Assembly: GCA_964195995.1 (NCBI GenBank)
Contig: CAXMQS010000092.1
Location: 72,461-136,460 of the forward strand
DNA length: 64,000 nucleotides
Reading direction: 5' to 3'
Origin: CAXMQS01 sp964195995
GTDB taxonomy: Bacteria; Actinomycetota; Acidimicrobiia; Spongiisociales; JAOTWH01
Shown here: positions 28,446 through 37,512 of the stretch, piece after piece
Layout: every line of letters starts with the position of its first letter
Position numbering within the stretch: position 1 is the first letter of the stretch
Position numbers and translations under genes: made by a program
Notes under the pieces: generated by a model
Database searches by the model: none
Told to the model about the DNA's origin: nothing
What the model saw: only the letters and a program-made list of their open reading frames with translations

Positions 28446-28961
28446 GTGTACTGGCTCGGCTCCCCCGCATATCTGCGCTGGCTGGCTGCCGGGCTGATCG
28501 TCGCCGGTGCCCTCTTACTGGAGTTCCGACCAACTCACATGGTCGACCACCCATTCGCCTCCGAGTCGATAGCCCGCGGCGACCCGCTTTCAGCCGTCGT
28601 GTGGCGCCGTATACCGGATGGCCTCTTCCCCGTACCCGACCTCGGCGGATCGTTCGCTGCCGTCGATGTTGGCGAAGGAGAGCCGCTTCTCCCCTCTCAT
28701 GTCTCGGAAGCCGGCTATGTATCGCCTGACTGGTGGTCGATCCCTGTCGCCATGCCCTTCGGTGCCCCGGTCGGCACATCCGTTCAGCTCGTCGACAGCG
28801 CGACCGGTCAGCTGATCGAGGGCGTCATCGTTGCCGAGCCTCCAGACGACCCATTCGCCATCGAGCCGGCGGCACTCGTGGCGGTTCCCCCGGAATCGGC
28901 GGCTGCGTTCGCCGTGGCTGCGGCGACGGGGCAGGTGACGGTGCTCATCGCCAGCCGCTGA
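28446..28961 (+). CDS. Membrane-anchored SAF-like domain protein
   Basis: About 171 residues. The N-terminal hydrophobic helix (YLRWLAAGLIVAGALLL) is followed by a soluble region where ARGDPLSAVVWRRIPDGLFPVPDL and GEGEPLLPSHVSEAG resemble the SAF/CpaB-type beta-clip pattern. The family match is weak. Function unknown. GTG at 28446 was chosen because a TACGTT box lies 6 nt upstream and no earlier start fits; the longer ORF overlaps the PPOX gene. It ends 24 nt before uppP. Confidence 0.55.
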   Translation: MYWLGSPAYLRWLAAGLIVAGALLLEFRPTHMVDHPFASESIARGDPLSAVVWRRIPDGLFPVPDLGGSFAAVDVGEGEPLLPSHVSEAGYVSPDWWSIPVAMPFGAPVGTSVQLVDSATGQLIEGVIVAEPPDDPFAIEPAALVAVPPESAAAFAVAAATGQVTVLIASR

Positions 28962-28973
28962 GGGACGCCTTTG

Positions 28974-28979
28974 TAGGCT
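28974..28979 (+). promoter_or_regulatory. -10 box of leaderless uppP
   Basis: TAGGCT, 6 nt before the GTG at 28986. Confidence 0.5.
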
Positions 28980-28985
28980 GCTGCC

Positions 28986-29753
28986 GTGTGGACAGCCGCT
29001 TTGTGGGGCCTGGTGCAGGGCCTTACCGAATTCCTACCGATCTCATCCAGTGGTCATCTCGTGCTGATCCCTGCCCTTTTGGAGATCGAGCCACCCGGCC
29101 TGGCAACAACCGCGGTACTGCACCTGGGAACGCTGGCTGCGGTGCTGTGGTACTTCCGGACCGATCTCGCTTGGCTGTCACGATTTCGTACTGACGCCAC
29201 CGCTGCCCGGATGGTTCGACTGTTGGCATTGGCGACGCTGCCGGCCCTCGTCGCCGGACTCCTCCTGAGATCGACACTGGAGGACCTCAACGACAGGCCA
29301 AGGTCGGTGGCGGTGGCCCTGCTGGTGACCGGGGTGGTCCTCGGCGCCTCCGAGGTGTTCCGCCGCAGCCTTGGGGAGAGGTCGGCGGAGGACATCGACG
29401 GCAGCGACGCAGCCGTCATCGGCTTGGCACAGGCCACGGCACTCGTGCCGGGCATCTCGCGCTCGGGTATGACGATCGTCGCCGGACTCGGCCGTTCTTT
29501 GAGGCCCGAACAGGCAGCCCGCTTCGCCTTCCTTCTCGGTATCCCCATCATCGCCATCAGCGGTGCCGCCCAGGCCGTCGAGTTGGCCGGAGAGGGTGGT
29601 CTCACGGGGTCGGTATGGATCGGTGTTGCTGTGGCTGCCGTCGCCGGCTACGGCGCGATCGCCATTCTGCTGCAGCTACTGCGGCGGACCGGGCTCGCCG
29701 TGTTCAGCGCCTACTGCCTGGCCTTTGGTACCTGGTCGCTGTTGGTTCTGTAG
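28986..29753 (+). CDS. uppP: Undecaprenyl-diphosphatase
   Basis: Recycles undecaprenyl diphosphate to the lipid carrier for cell-wall synthesis. Motifs: GLVQGLTEFLPISSSGHLVL at the N-terminus and the second motif ALVPGISRSGMTIVAGL; about eight hydrophobic segments in 255 residues. Start GTG 6 nt behind TAGGCT, so probably leaderless. Confidence 0.95.
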   Translation: MWTAALWGLVQGLTEFLPISSSGHLVLIPALLEIEPPGLATTAVLHLGTLAAVLWYFRTDLAWLSRFRTDATAARMVRLLALATLPALVAGLLLRSTLEDLNDRPRSVAVALLVTGVVLGASEVFRRSLGERSAEDIDGSDAAVIGLAQATALVPGISRSGMTIVAGLGRSLRPEQAARFAFLLGIPIIAISGAAQAVELAGEGGLTGSVWIGVAVAAVAGYGAIAILLQLLRRTGLAVFSAYCLAFGTWSLLVL

Positions 29754-29839
29754 GCGGCGGGTAGCTTCGTCCCGTCGCGATCCACGTCGGGGGCCTGATG
29801 TGAAATCCCGAGTACCGTGAGGCTGAGCGGAGCCGCACC

Positions 29840-30916
29840 ATGATCGAGTCAGCAGTTGAAGTCGAGGCGCCCGTTCTCAGTCGGCTGTCGCGCCTCGATC
29901 GGTTCCTCCCGCTGTGGATCGTCATCTCAATGGCCTTGGGGCTCGGGTTGGGCACGTTGATCCCTGACCTCAACGACTGGCTCGACGCCGTCAAACTGGG
30001 GACCGTATCGCTGCCCATCGCTTTCGGGTTGCTCGCCATGATGTATCCCGTCTTGGCGAAGGTTCGCTACTCACGCCTCGGTGAGATAGCCACCGACCGC
30101 AAGCTGCTGGTCACTTCACTGCTGCTCAACTGGATCGTCGGACCGGCGCTCATGTTCGCCTTGGCATGGATGCTGCTCTCGGACCTACCCGAGTACCGCA
30201 CCGGGCTCATCATCGTTGGCTTGGCTCGCTGCATCGCCATGGTGTTGATATGGAATGACCTCGCATGCGGCGACCGCGAGGCCGCAGCAGTCCTCGTCGC
30301 TCTCAACTCGGTGTTCCAGATCGTCGCCTATGCCGTCCTCGGCTACTTCTACCTCGAGCTCCTTCCACGCTGGCTTGGTCTCGACACGGCCAGCCTCGAC
30401 GTGTCGATGTGGGAGATCGCCAAGATCGTTCTCATCTTCCTAGGTATCCCCCTTGCCGCTGGTTTTCTCACGAGGCGCTGGGGCGAAGGCACTCACGGCA
30501 TCGATTGGTACGAGACCCGCTTCCTTCCGAGGATCGAGCCAATGGCTCTCTACGGCCTGCTCTTCACCGTGGTGATCCTCTTCGCCCTTCAAGGTGAAAC
30601 GATCACCTCCCAACCGCTGGACGTCGCTCGGATCGCCCTGCCGCTACTCGCCTACTTCGCACTGATGTGGGGGGCATCGTTCTTGCTGGGCCTCCGGCTC
30701 GGGCTCTCGTATGCCAAGAACACCACACTTGCCTTCACCGCCGCCGGCAACAACTTTGAGCTCGCCATCGCGGTTGCCATCGGCGTGTTCGGCGTTACCT
30801 CGGGCCAGGCCCTCGCCGGTGTCGTCGGACCCCTTATCGAGGTTCCGGTGCTGGTTGGCCTCGTTTACGTGGCCCTCTGGGCCAGGAAGAGGTTCTACCC
30901 CTTGGAAGCCCGCTAG
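29840..30916 (+). CDS. Acr3-family arsenite efflux transporter
   Basis: Ten-helix carrier of 358 residues that exports arsenite/antimonite. The conserved Acr3 segment GLARCIAMVLIWNDLACGD contains the essential Cys, and LAFTAAGNNFELAIAVAIG and GPLIEVPVLVGLVY are typical of the family. No arsenate reductase or metal-sensing ArsR gene is adjacent, so its control is unclear. Stop overlaps the convergent Eis-like gene in a CTAG. Confidence 0.93.
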   Translation: MIESAVEVEAPVLSRLSRLDRFLPLWIVISMALGLGLGTLIPDLNDWLDAVKLGTVSLPIAFGLLAMMYPVLAKVRYSRLGEIATDRKLLVTSLLLNWIVGPALMFALAWMLLSDLPEYRTGLIIVGLARCIAMVLIWNDLACGDREAAAVLVALNSVFQIVAYAVLGYFYLELLPRWLGLDTASLDVSMWEIAKIVLIFLGIPLAAGFLTRRWGEGTHGIDWYETRFLPRIEPMALYGLLFTVVILFALQGETITSQPLDVARIALPLLAYFALMWGASFLLGLRLGLSYAKNTTLAFTAAGNNFELAIAVAIGVFGVTSGQALAGVVGPLIEVPVLVGLVYVALWARKRFYPLEAR

Positions 30917-32130
30917 AACGCCTCGGGGCACCAGGGCAGCTCATCCCAGGCGAACATGGCGTCGACCTTGCGGACCGCCTCCTCGCCCGCCCTGACGGTG
31001 CCCCACGTCACCATCGGGGCCAGCCTCGAACCACCGAGATACAGGGCGCCGAGCTCGGAGGCGGACATCGAGATGTCGGGCTCGGCGTCGGTCGGCGAAC
31101 ACTCGGCTCCATCTCTGCCGCCGACGAGGCGATACCGCCCGTCCACTCCCTCGGTGAAGCTCCCGCCGACGTCGATGACAACTTCACCGTCGATGGCGTA
31201 ACGACGCGCCGCCAGCGCCGCGGGAACATCGAGGATGGCGAGCCAGAGTGCGTCGTTGACTGTGCGCTTGAGGCGACGCCGATCGACCAACATCATCAGG
31301 AGTCCCTCATCGACCGAGCGTCGGCCCGCCTTGACCGTCTGGGTGAGATCGAGGTTGAGCAGGAACTGCCAGAGGGCCCTCTCTGCGGCCGGCGTTGCCG
31401 CCATGAGTTCGCCTACTTGAGCCGAGCTCGCTGCTATCCCACCTTCCCAGTTCTCCTTGCCCCGCCAGCGCACATATCCGTCAACTGTCCCGTTCTCCTC
31501 GTAGACCGTGAACCGATTGGCGGTGGCTCCGCTTCGCCAGCTCTCTGGGTCGAAGAAGTGGCGGTGCTTCCAGTGCTGCGGTGGCCGATTGAGCATCCCG
31601 GGCCGAGGCTGCACGCGCTCGTAGACGCCGGGGAACACCTTCTCTGCCTCTTGCTTGTCGACCATGCGGCATCTCCCGAGCGGCTCCTCGCCACCTATCA
31701 GAGCAGCGTGAAGTGTGTCGATCTCCAGGGTCGCGCCCTGAGTCGCTTGGCCATATCCAAAACGGCCATAGATGGGCCACTCTGAGGCCCACAGGATCGA
31801 CACCGGCTCGCCATGGTCTCTGGCGTCCGCGTAATGGCGCCGCATCATCGAGGTCAACAAACCGCGACGGCGATGCGTCGGCAGCACGCTGACGGCAGTG
31901 AGACCGCCCGCGGCGACGGAGCCGCCCGGCGTCGATAGCTCGTAGGTGTAGGCGCCGAAGGTGGCCACCATCGCCTCGTTGTCGATGGCGGCGAACATGC
32001 GGTCGACCTCGTCCACCTGTATGAAGTTCTCAGCCTCCTCCTCAGTCGGGTCGAACTGGAAGGTGACGCCGATCGTGTCGAGGAACTGGGAGAATGTCTC
32101 CTTGGTGATCTGGCGCATCTCGAGGTCCAT
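30913..32130 (-). CDS. Eis-family GNAT N-acetyltransferase
   Basis: 405 residues with the Eis layout: N-terminal GNAT (VSVLPTHRRRGLLTSMM acetyl-CoA loop; WPIYGRFGYGQAT), second GNAT domain, and C-terminal sterol-carrier-like domain with ALYLGGSRL. The protein ends in Phe, as in M. tuberculosis Eis, where the terminal carboxylate takes part in catalysis. Mycobacterial Eis acetylates aminoglycosides and peptides; the substrate here is unknown. ATG at 32130 is chosen because the family starts there and TATCGT lies 6 nt upstream. Confidence 0.86.
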   Translation of the reverse strand: MDLEMRQITKETFSQFLDTIGVTFQFDPTEEEAENFIQVDEVDRMFAAIDNEAMVATFGAYTYELSTPGGSVAAGGLTAVSVLPTHRRRGLLTSMMRRHYADARDHGEPVSILWASEWPIYGRFGYGQATQGATLEIDTLHAALIGGEEPLGRCRMVDKQEAEKVFPGVYERVQPRPGMLNRPPQHWKHRHFFDPESWRSGATANRFTVYEENGTVDGYVRWRGKENWEGGIAASSAQVGELMAATPAAERALWQFLLNLDLTQTVKAGRRSVDEGLLMMLVDRRRLKRTVNDALWLAILDVPAALAARRYAIDGEVVIDVGGSFTEGVDGRYRLVGGRDGAECSPTDAEPDISMSASELGALYLGGSRLAPMVTWGTVRAGEEAVRKVDAMFAWDELPWCPEAF

Positions 32131-32136
32131 GCCGCG

Positions 32137-32154
32137 ACGATACCGAAGTAGCCT
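32137..32154. promoter_or_regulatory. Back-to-back leaderless promoters in a 31-bp intergenic gap
   Basis: Minus strand TATCGT (32137-32142), 6 nt before the Eis-like ATG; plus strand TAGCCT (32149-32154), 7 nt before the F420-type PPOX ATG. The two -10 boxes are 6 bp apart, so the promoters must interpenetrate and each -35 must lie over the other gene's start. Confidence 0.5.
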
Positions 32155-32161
32155 CGCTCTC

Positions 32162-32554
32162 ATGTTCTCCCCCAAAACCCTCGAACGCCTCGCAGCCGAG
32201 CACATCATCTGGATGACCACCGTCTCCCCTTCCGGCAAGCCCCAGGCGTCGCCCGTTTGGTTCCTATGGGATGGTTCGGTGATCTGGGTGTACTCGCTCG
32301 ACCCGACGCAGCGGCTTGACAACATCGCTGCCAACCCTCGAGTCTCGCTCAACCTGAACAGCGACGACGCCGGAAGCAACATCGTCACCATCGAGGGAAC
32401 CGCGTCCATCGTCGCCGATGCTCCCCAGTCCTACGAGGTCCCCGAGTACCTGGCCCGCTACCGGGACCGCATGGACCCTTGGGGTGGCCCCGAAGGCTTC
32501 GCCGCCAAGTATCCAGCGGCCATTGAGATCACCCCGACACGGGTGCGCCAGTAG
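32162..32554 (+). CDS. PPOX-class F420-dependent family protein
   Basis: 130-residue split-barrel protein resembling mycobacterial Rv3369-type F420 proteins: HIIWMTTVSPSGKPQASPVWF, RLDNIAANPRVSLNLN, IVTIEGTASIV and the C-terminal PAAIEITPTRVR. Such proteins use or bind F420 or flavin; the exact reaction is not predictable. The start ATG is 7 nt behind TAGCCT. Confidence 0.85.
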   Translation: MFSPKTLERLAAEHIIWMTTVSPSGKPQASPVWFLWDGSVIWVYSLDPTQRLDNIAANPRVSLNLNSDDAGSNIVTIEGTASIVADAPQSYEVPEYLARYRDRMDPWGGPEGFAAKYPAAIEITPTRVRQ

Positions 32555-32653
32555 GGCGGCCTGCCCCTGCGAGGCACCTCACCTGCTCGAGCTCCGGGAC
32601 AATCTTGAGACAGAGTCTGAACGCAGTTCGACCCCCTCCGCCCCTTCGAGGCA

Positions 32654-32673
32654 CCTCCCCCCGAAGGGGGAGG
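32654..32673. terminator. Bidirectional hairpin between convergent genes
   Basis: 8-bp GC stem with CGAA loop (arms CCTCCCCC and GGGGGAGG) in the 130-bp gap between the convergent F420-type PPOX and VOC genes. Confidence 0.5.
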
Positions 32674-32684
32674 ATGGAAATCGT

Positions 32685-33071
32685 CTAAGGGCTCGTCCGA
32701 GGTGGACGGGGACGGGGGTGCTCGCACAGCTCGTAGAAGTTGCCGTCAGGGGCCCGGAAGTAGAACCACCGATGACCGTCGGGGCCCTGCTCTAGGTCGG
32801 TTAGGCCGTCGACCCCTACTTCGGTCAACTCGCGGTGGGCAAGCTCGATGTCGTCCACCCAAAGGCCGGCGATGGGACCCGAGTCCAATAGCTCATGCTC
32901 CCTCGAGTTCGGTCCGAATAGCTCGAGTCGGTCTCCGTTCTCGACTGCAAGTTGCGTGAAACCGCGGACGTCGACTATCACCTGCATCCCGAGTTGATTG
33001 CTGAAAAAGTCGGCTGTGGCGGCACGATCATCGGTTGCAGAGCCCACCCAGATGATCCCCTTGATCCTCAT
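32685..33071 (-). CDS. Glyoxalase/bleomycin-resistance (VOC) family protein
   Basis: 128 residues forming a two-module VOC fold: IIWVGSATDDRAATADFF at the start, GDRLELFGPNS, GLWVDDIELAHREL and the closing FYFRAPDGNFYELCEH, whose Glu is a likely metal ligand. Substrate unknown. AGGAGG 5 nt before the ATG. Divergent from the ferritin-like gene. Confidence 0.84.
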   Translation of the reverse strand: MRIKGIIWVGSATDDRAATADFFSNQLGMQVIVDVRGFTQLAVENGDRLELFGPNSREHELLDSGPIAGLWVDDIELAHRELTEVGVDGLTDLEQGPDGHRWFYFRAPDGNFYELCEHPRPRPPRTSP

Positions 33072-33107
33072 GCAGCCTCCTCGACTTAGCGAGAAGTGTA
33101 TGGACGG

Positions 33108-34223
33108 ATGGCCCGGGTTAGATTCGACATAGCGGAGGACGGTTCAGTGCCAATCGACACGCCACAGCAGCTGCAAGATCATCTTCGTCTAGCCATTCAG
33201 GTCGAGCTCTCGACGATCCCGCCCTACCTGTTCGCTATGTACTCGATAGAGGACCAGAGGTCCGAAGCGGCCCTCCTGATCAGGAGCATCGTCGCCGAAG
33301 AGATGTTGCACGCAGCGCTGGCTGCGAACGTCCTCTTGGCGGTTGGGGGCGATCCTCGATTCGATGCGCTCGACATGGTGCCGACGTATCCGGGGATGCT
33401 GCCGCATCATGAGCCCCCACTCGAGTTGAACCTTGTGCCGTGCTCGCTGGAGCTGATCCGAGATGTCCTCATGCGCGTTGAGCAACCAGAGGTACACGGA
33501 GCCTCCCCAGAACCAGATGTCTACGAGACGCTCGGCCAGTTCTATCACGCTCTTGAGATTGCCATACAAGACCTTTCCGCCAGCCAGGACCTGTTCGCGG
33601 AACCGCAGGCAGACCGACAGCTGTCTGACTCCTCGGCGTACTCGCCTGTCGCCTTTGACGCAGCCGATAGCGGTGGACTCATGCTGGTCGACAGCGCAGA
33701 TTCGGCTCGTGAGGCCATCGAGGTGATCGTCCACCAGGGCGAGGGTCTTAGCACCGATCGGTGGGCCGACCCCGCGCACCAGGAGCTGACCCACTATCAC
33801 AAGCTCCTCCAGATCGCTGAGGGGGCGAGCCCACTCGGGGCCGTCAGACAACTGAGGTCGAACCCCAGGACAGCCGACCTACCCGATGCGCTGCGGCCAC
33901 CTTCAGATCTCTTCAACGCCTCGTACCGCTACCTCTTCCTCGTGCTCCAGGACCTATTCAGCGCGGTCCCCAACAAGGGGGCATTCATCGGGCACATGTA
34001 TCGAGTGATGTCTCAGGTGTTATCACGCCTCGGCTTCTTCCTGGTGCAACAGCCCCTCGACGACGCAACGTTCGCCGCGCCAACGTTCGAGATCTACGAC
34101 TTCGGTGGTCGAGACCCCGGCAGCGAGCTGGCGGAGCTGGCGGCGAAGACGGCTCAATCATTCCCCGAACTATCCGACCTGGAAGCAGCCGTCCTCGAGC
34201 TCAAGCCGGGAGGCGAGGAGTAG
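33108..34223 (+). CDS. Ferritin-like protein related to VioB/RebD iminophenyl-pyruvate dimer synthases
   Basis: 371 residues. LRLAIQVELSTIPPYLFAMYSI and IRSIVAEEMLHAALAANVLLAVGG give the first E...ExxH half of the ferritin-like di-iron site, and a later QELTHYHKLLQIAEG gives another ExxH-type motif. This is the ferritin-like domain found in the VioB and RebD enzymes of bisindole pigment synthesis. The remaining VioB modules and other pigment genes are absent here, so a different oxidative role is likely. ATG at 33108 or GTG at 33096 are both possible starts. Confidence 0.75.
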   Translation: MARVRFDIAEDGSVPIDTPQQLQDHLRLAIQVELSTIPPYLFAMYSIEDQRSEAALLIRSIVAEEMLHAALAANVLLAVGGDPRFDALDMVPTYPGMLPHHEPPLELNLVPCSLELIRDVLMRVEQPEVHGASPEPDVYETLGQFYHALEIAIQDLSASQDLFAEPQADRQLSDSSAYSPVAFDAADSGGLMLVDSADSAREAIEVIVHQGEGLSTDRWADPAHQELTHYHKLLQIAEGASPLGAVRQLRSNPRTADLPDALRPPSDLFNASYRYLFLVLQDLFSAVPNKGAFIGHMYRVMSQVLSRLGFFLVQQPLDDATFAAPTFEIYDFGGRDPGSELAELAAKTAQSFPELSDLEAAVLELKPGGEE

Positions 34224-34250
34224 CGGGGGACTCCCCGTGGAGGGGGAGGG

Positions 34251-35093
34251 TTAATACTTGTAGAAGCCTTGTCCTGTCTTGCGGCCGAGGTGGCCGGCGT
34301 CGACCATGCGACGCAATAGGGGCGAGGGGGCATAACGGGGTTCGGCGAATTCGGCATGCAGTACCTCGGACACGGCTACGACGGTGTCGATGCCGATGAG
34401 GTCGGCAAGGGCAAGAGGTCCCATCGGGTGGTTGGCGCCCATCACCAAAGCGGCATCGATGTCGTCCGCCGAGGCAACGCCGGCTTCGAACATGCGAACC
34501 GCGTCGACGAGCATTGGCAGCAGCAACGCGTTGACGATGAACCCGGCCCGATCCTTGGCTTGAACGGGATGCTTGCCCAGCTCGACAGCGAAAGCTGTAA
34601 CGGTTGCGGCCACGTCTGGTGATGTCAGCAACGAGGACACCACCTCGACGAGGGGCATGACCGGGGCAGGGTTGAAGAAGTGCATCCCAGCAACCGACTC
34701 CGGACGATCCGTGGCCGTCGCCAACCGGACGATCGGTATCGAAGAGGTGTTGGAGGCGATGATCGCACCCTCGGCAAGGATCCCATCTAGCTCGGCGAAG
34801 AGGCTGCGCTTCACCGACTCGCTCTCCACGATGGCCTCTATCACGATCTCGGAGTCGCCGAGCTGCGTGAGGTCGGTCGTAGCCGTAAGGCGGTCAAGAG
34901 TCGCCACGGCGTCATCCGCGGTCAGCTTCCGGCGTTCGACGGCCTTGCCTAGAGACTTGTCGATATTGGCGCTACCCCTCGCGATCGCTGCCTCATCGAC
35001 ATCGGCGAGGACAACCTCACACCCCGCCCGGGCACACACCTCGGCGATCCCGGCGCCCATCTGCCCTGCTCCAACGATGCCAACTCGCTCCAT
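34251..35093 (-). CDS. 3-hydroxybutyryl/3-hydroxyacyl-CoA dehydrogenase
   Basis: NAD-dependent oxidation of 3-hydroxyacyl-CoA. The 280 residues have VGIVGAGQMGAGIAEVCA, SNTSSIPI, catalytic GMHFFNPAPVMPLVEVV, DRAGFIVNALLLP and the C-terminal GHLGRKTGQGFYKY. Length and motifs fit stand-alone Hbd/FadB2-type enzymes used in butyrate or fatty-acid metabolism. The ATG lies 6 nt behind TAGTCT (leaderless). Confidence 0.93.
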   Translation of the reverse strand: MERVGIVGAGQMGAGIAEVCARAGCEVVLADVDEAAIARGSANIDKSLGKAVERRKLTADDAVATLDRLTATTDLTQLGDSEIVIEAIVESESVKRSLFAELDGILAEGAIIASNTSSIPIVRLATATDRPESVAGMHFFNPAPVMPLVEVVSSLLTSPDVAATVTAFAVELGKHPVQAKDRAGFIVNALLLPMLVDAVRMFEAGVASADDIDAALVMGANHPMGPLALADLIGIDTVVAVSEVLHAEFAEPRYAPSPLLRRMVDAGHLGRKTGQGFYKY

Positions 35094-35099
35094 GTCGTC

Positions 35100-35121
35100 A
35101 GACTAGGGCTGGCTGTAGGGT
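35100..35121. promoter_or_regulatory. Divergent leaderless promoters, dehydrogenase / P-type ATPase
   Basis: Minus strand TAGTCT (35100-35105), 6 nt before the dehydrogenase ATG; plus strand TAGGGT (35116-35121), 6 nt before the ATPase ATG. The whole gap is 34 bp. Confidence 0.5.
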
Positions 35122-35127
35122 GGCCGC

Positions 35128-37512
35128 ATGGCCGTTCAGGGGACAACGACACCCCAACCAACGATGGGCCTGACCTCGGCAGAAGTCAGCGATCGAGTCG
35201 CTCGCGGCCTGACCAATGACGTCCCCGAGGCATCTACTCGCACCGTTGCCGAAATCCTCCGGGCCAACATCGTCACCCGCTTCAATCTCCTCCTCGGCGC
35301 ACTGCTCATCGTCGTCCTGATCGTGGCGCCACTTGCAGATGCTCTCTTTGGCTTGGTGCTAATCGGAAACACGCTGATCGGCATCATCCAGGAGCTTCGC
35401 GCCAAGAGCGCCCTCGACGCCCTCACTCTGCTCAATGCACCGAAGGCGACTGTGCACAGGGATGGCTCTGAATCGACGATCGGAGTGTCCTCCGTCGTCC
35501 TCGACGACGTCCTTGAACTGCGACCGGGCGACCAAGTCGTGGTCGATGGCGAGGTTGTTGCGGCCGACGGGCTCGAGGTCGACGAGTCTCTGCTCACCGG
35601 CGAGTCGGACTCGGTAGACAAGCTCATCGGCGAGCAGTGCCTGTCTGGCAGCTTCGTCGTCGCAGGCAGAGGCCTCTATCGAGCAACGCGAGTCGGCAAG
35701 GACGCGTATGCGGTTCGGCTCACTGAGGAGGCCAAGCGATTCACCTTGGTGCGCTCGGAGCTCCGCAACGGGGTCGACGCCATCCTCCGGGTACTGATCT
35801 GGGCGATCCCTCCCACCATTGTGCTCCTGGCGTGGAGTCAGCTCGACAACTCAGACAGTGTCCGCGAGGCGCTGCGAGGGGCGGCTGCCGGAGCTGTCGG
35901 CATGGTCCCCCAGGGACTCGTACTCCTGACATCGATCGCCTTCGCCGTTGGCGTCGTCCGGCTGGCTCGTCGCAAAACGCTGGTCCAAGAGCTGCCTGCC
36001 ATCGAGATGCTGGCGAGGGTGGACACGGTCCTCTTCGACAAGACGGGAACACTCACGGAGGGCAAGCTCGCAGTCGAGGAGATCGTGGCGTTCGGCGACA
36101 GCCTCACGGCTACCGAAGCGATTGGAGCGATCGCCAACGCCGACCTTGCGCCGAACTCGACGGTTGGAGCTATCGCCGCAACCTACCCAGACCCGGGATG
36201 GGGCGTCATGGATCGCAAGGCATTCTCCTCTGCCCGTCGCTGGAGCGCGGCATCCTTCGGCAATGGCGTCACCGTTGTGCTGGGTGCTCCTGACGCCATA
36301 GGCGTTTCACGCGGCGTGTCGGAGCAGGTCGAGAAGCGATCCGCTCAGGGCAAGCGGGTGCTGCTGGCTGCCGCGACGAGACAGCCCATCGCCGGGGATT
36401 CGCCGCCTGCCGACCTCCGCCCCGTCGCGCTCGTCGTACTCAGCGACAGGATCCGATCGGACGTGGCCGACACGCTCGATTACTTCGACCGACAGGGCGT
36501 CGCCGCCAAGGTGATCTCTGGAGACCACCCGGCCACCGTCGCCGCGATCGCATCGGCCGTCGGCCTCACGGGCGACGTCGTCGATGGTGCCGACCTGCCG
36601 AGTGACATCGACGAACTCGGCGAGGCCATGGACGGTGCCACCATCTTTGGTCGCGTCTCGCCACATCAAAAGCGATCCATCGTCGCTGCCATGCAGAAGC
36701 GAGGACACGTGGTAGCGATGACGGGGGATGGTGTCAACGATGTACTGGCCCTCAAGGATGCCGATATCGGCATCGCCATGGGAAGTGGCAGCCCGGCATC
36801 GCGATCCGTCGCACAACTGGTCCTGCTCGACAGTGCGTTCGAATCGCTGCCGGCCGTCGTCGGCGAGGGGCGGCGGGTCATCGCCAACATCGAGCGGGTC
36901 GCCAACCTGTTCGTCACCAAGACCGTTTACGCCTTCTTGCTGGCGATAATCGTCGGGATCATCGGCAGGCCGTTCCCCTTCGTACCCAGACACCTCACCC
37001 TGGTCGGCAGCGTCACCATCGGCATCCCAGCGTTCTGGCTGGCCTTGGCGCCAACGGGCCGCAGGGCGGCACGGGGCTTTGTTCGCCGTGTCTTGCGATT
37101 CGCCATACCGGTTGGAACGCTGGCGGCGGCGGCTACGTTCGCCGGCTACGAGTTGGCGATCAATGAAGGTGTCGAACTCGTAGAGGCACGGACGGTCGCC
37201 ACCATCGTCCTCGGAGCCACGGGGTTGTTCGCACTCATCCTCGTTAGCCGACCCATCACCCCAACCCGCCGCATCCTCATTGCCAGCATGACGTTCCTGC
37301 TACTCGTGGCTCTCGGAACGGGTGGTGGGCGATCCTTCTTCGAGCTGCAGCTTCCCGGCGCGACCCTCACCATGGCCGCCCTCGGAGTTGTTGCCGTAGC
37401 TGGTTCGATCATGTTCGCCGCCCTGCGCGGGATCGGCTGGGTCCAACACATGCCAGACCTCCTGACCACTGATTGGTGGAAGAGGCTGCGCCCTAACCGA
37501 TCGGGAGACTGA
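35128..37512 (+). CDS. P-type cation ATPase, CtpE-like
   Basis: 794 residues. Phosphatase-loop LLTGES near residue 157, M4 motif MVPQGLVLLTS, phosphorylation motif DKTGTLTEG near 304 and hinge TGDGVND near 531, with a C-terminal block of hydrophobic helices. There is no N-terminal metal-binding domain and no CPx motif in M4, which argues against heavy-metal transport. The PxGL form of M4 resembles mycobacterial CtpE, which is linked to calcium uptake. ATG start 6 nt behind TAGGGT. Its end overlaps the convergent histidine kinase by 20 nt. Confidence 0.88.
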   Translation: MAVQGTTTPQPTMGLTSAEVSDRVARGLTNDVPEASTRTVAEILRANIVTRFNLLLGALLIVVLIVAPLADALFGLVLIGNTLIGIIQELRAKSALDALTLLNAPKATVHRDGSESTIGVSSVVLDDVLELRPGDQVVVDGEVVAADGLEVDESLLTGESDSVDKLIGEQCLSGSFVVAGRGLYRATRVGKDAYAVRLTEEAKRFTLVRSELRNGVDAILRVLIWAIPPTIVLLAWSQLDNSDSVREALRGAAAGAVGMVPQGLVLLTSIAFAVGVVRLARRKTLVQELPAIEMLARVDTVLFDKTGTLTEGKLAVEEIVAFGDSLTATEAIGAIANADLAPNSTVGAIAATYPDPGWGVMDRKAFSSARRWSAASFGNGVTVVLGAPDAIGVSRGVSEQVEKRSAQGKRVLLAAATRQPIAGDSPPADLRPVALVVLSDRIRSDVADTLDYFDRQGVAAKVISGDHPATVAAIASAVGLTGDVVDGADLPSDIDELGEAMDGATIFGRVSPHQKRSIVAAMQKRGHVVAMTGDGVNDVLALKDADIGIAMGSGSPASRSVAQLVLLDSAFESLPAVVGEGRRVIANIERVANLFVTKTVYAFLLAIIVGIIGRPFPFVPRHLTLVGSVTIGIPAFWLALAPTGRRAARGFVRRVLRFAIPVGTLAAAATFAGYELAINEGVELVEARTVATIVLGATGLFALILVSRPITPTRRILIASMTFLLLVALGTGGGRSFFELQLPGATLTMAALGVVAVAGSIMFAALRGIGWVQHMPDLLTTDWWKRLRPNRSGD

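Noticed and set aside
29840..30916. Complete arsenic-resistance operon around the Acr3 gene
   Set aside because: No arsenate reductase or adjacent metal-sensing ArsR is present; the ArsR-type gene at 19.5 kb is 10 kb away and lacks the metal motif.
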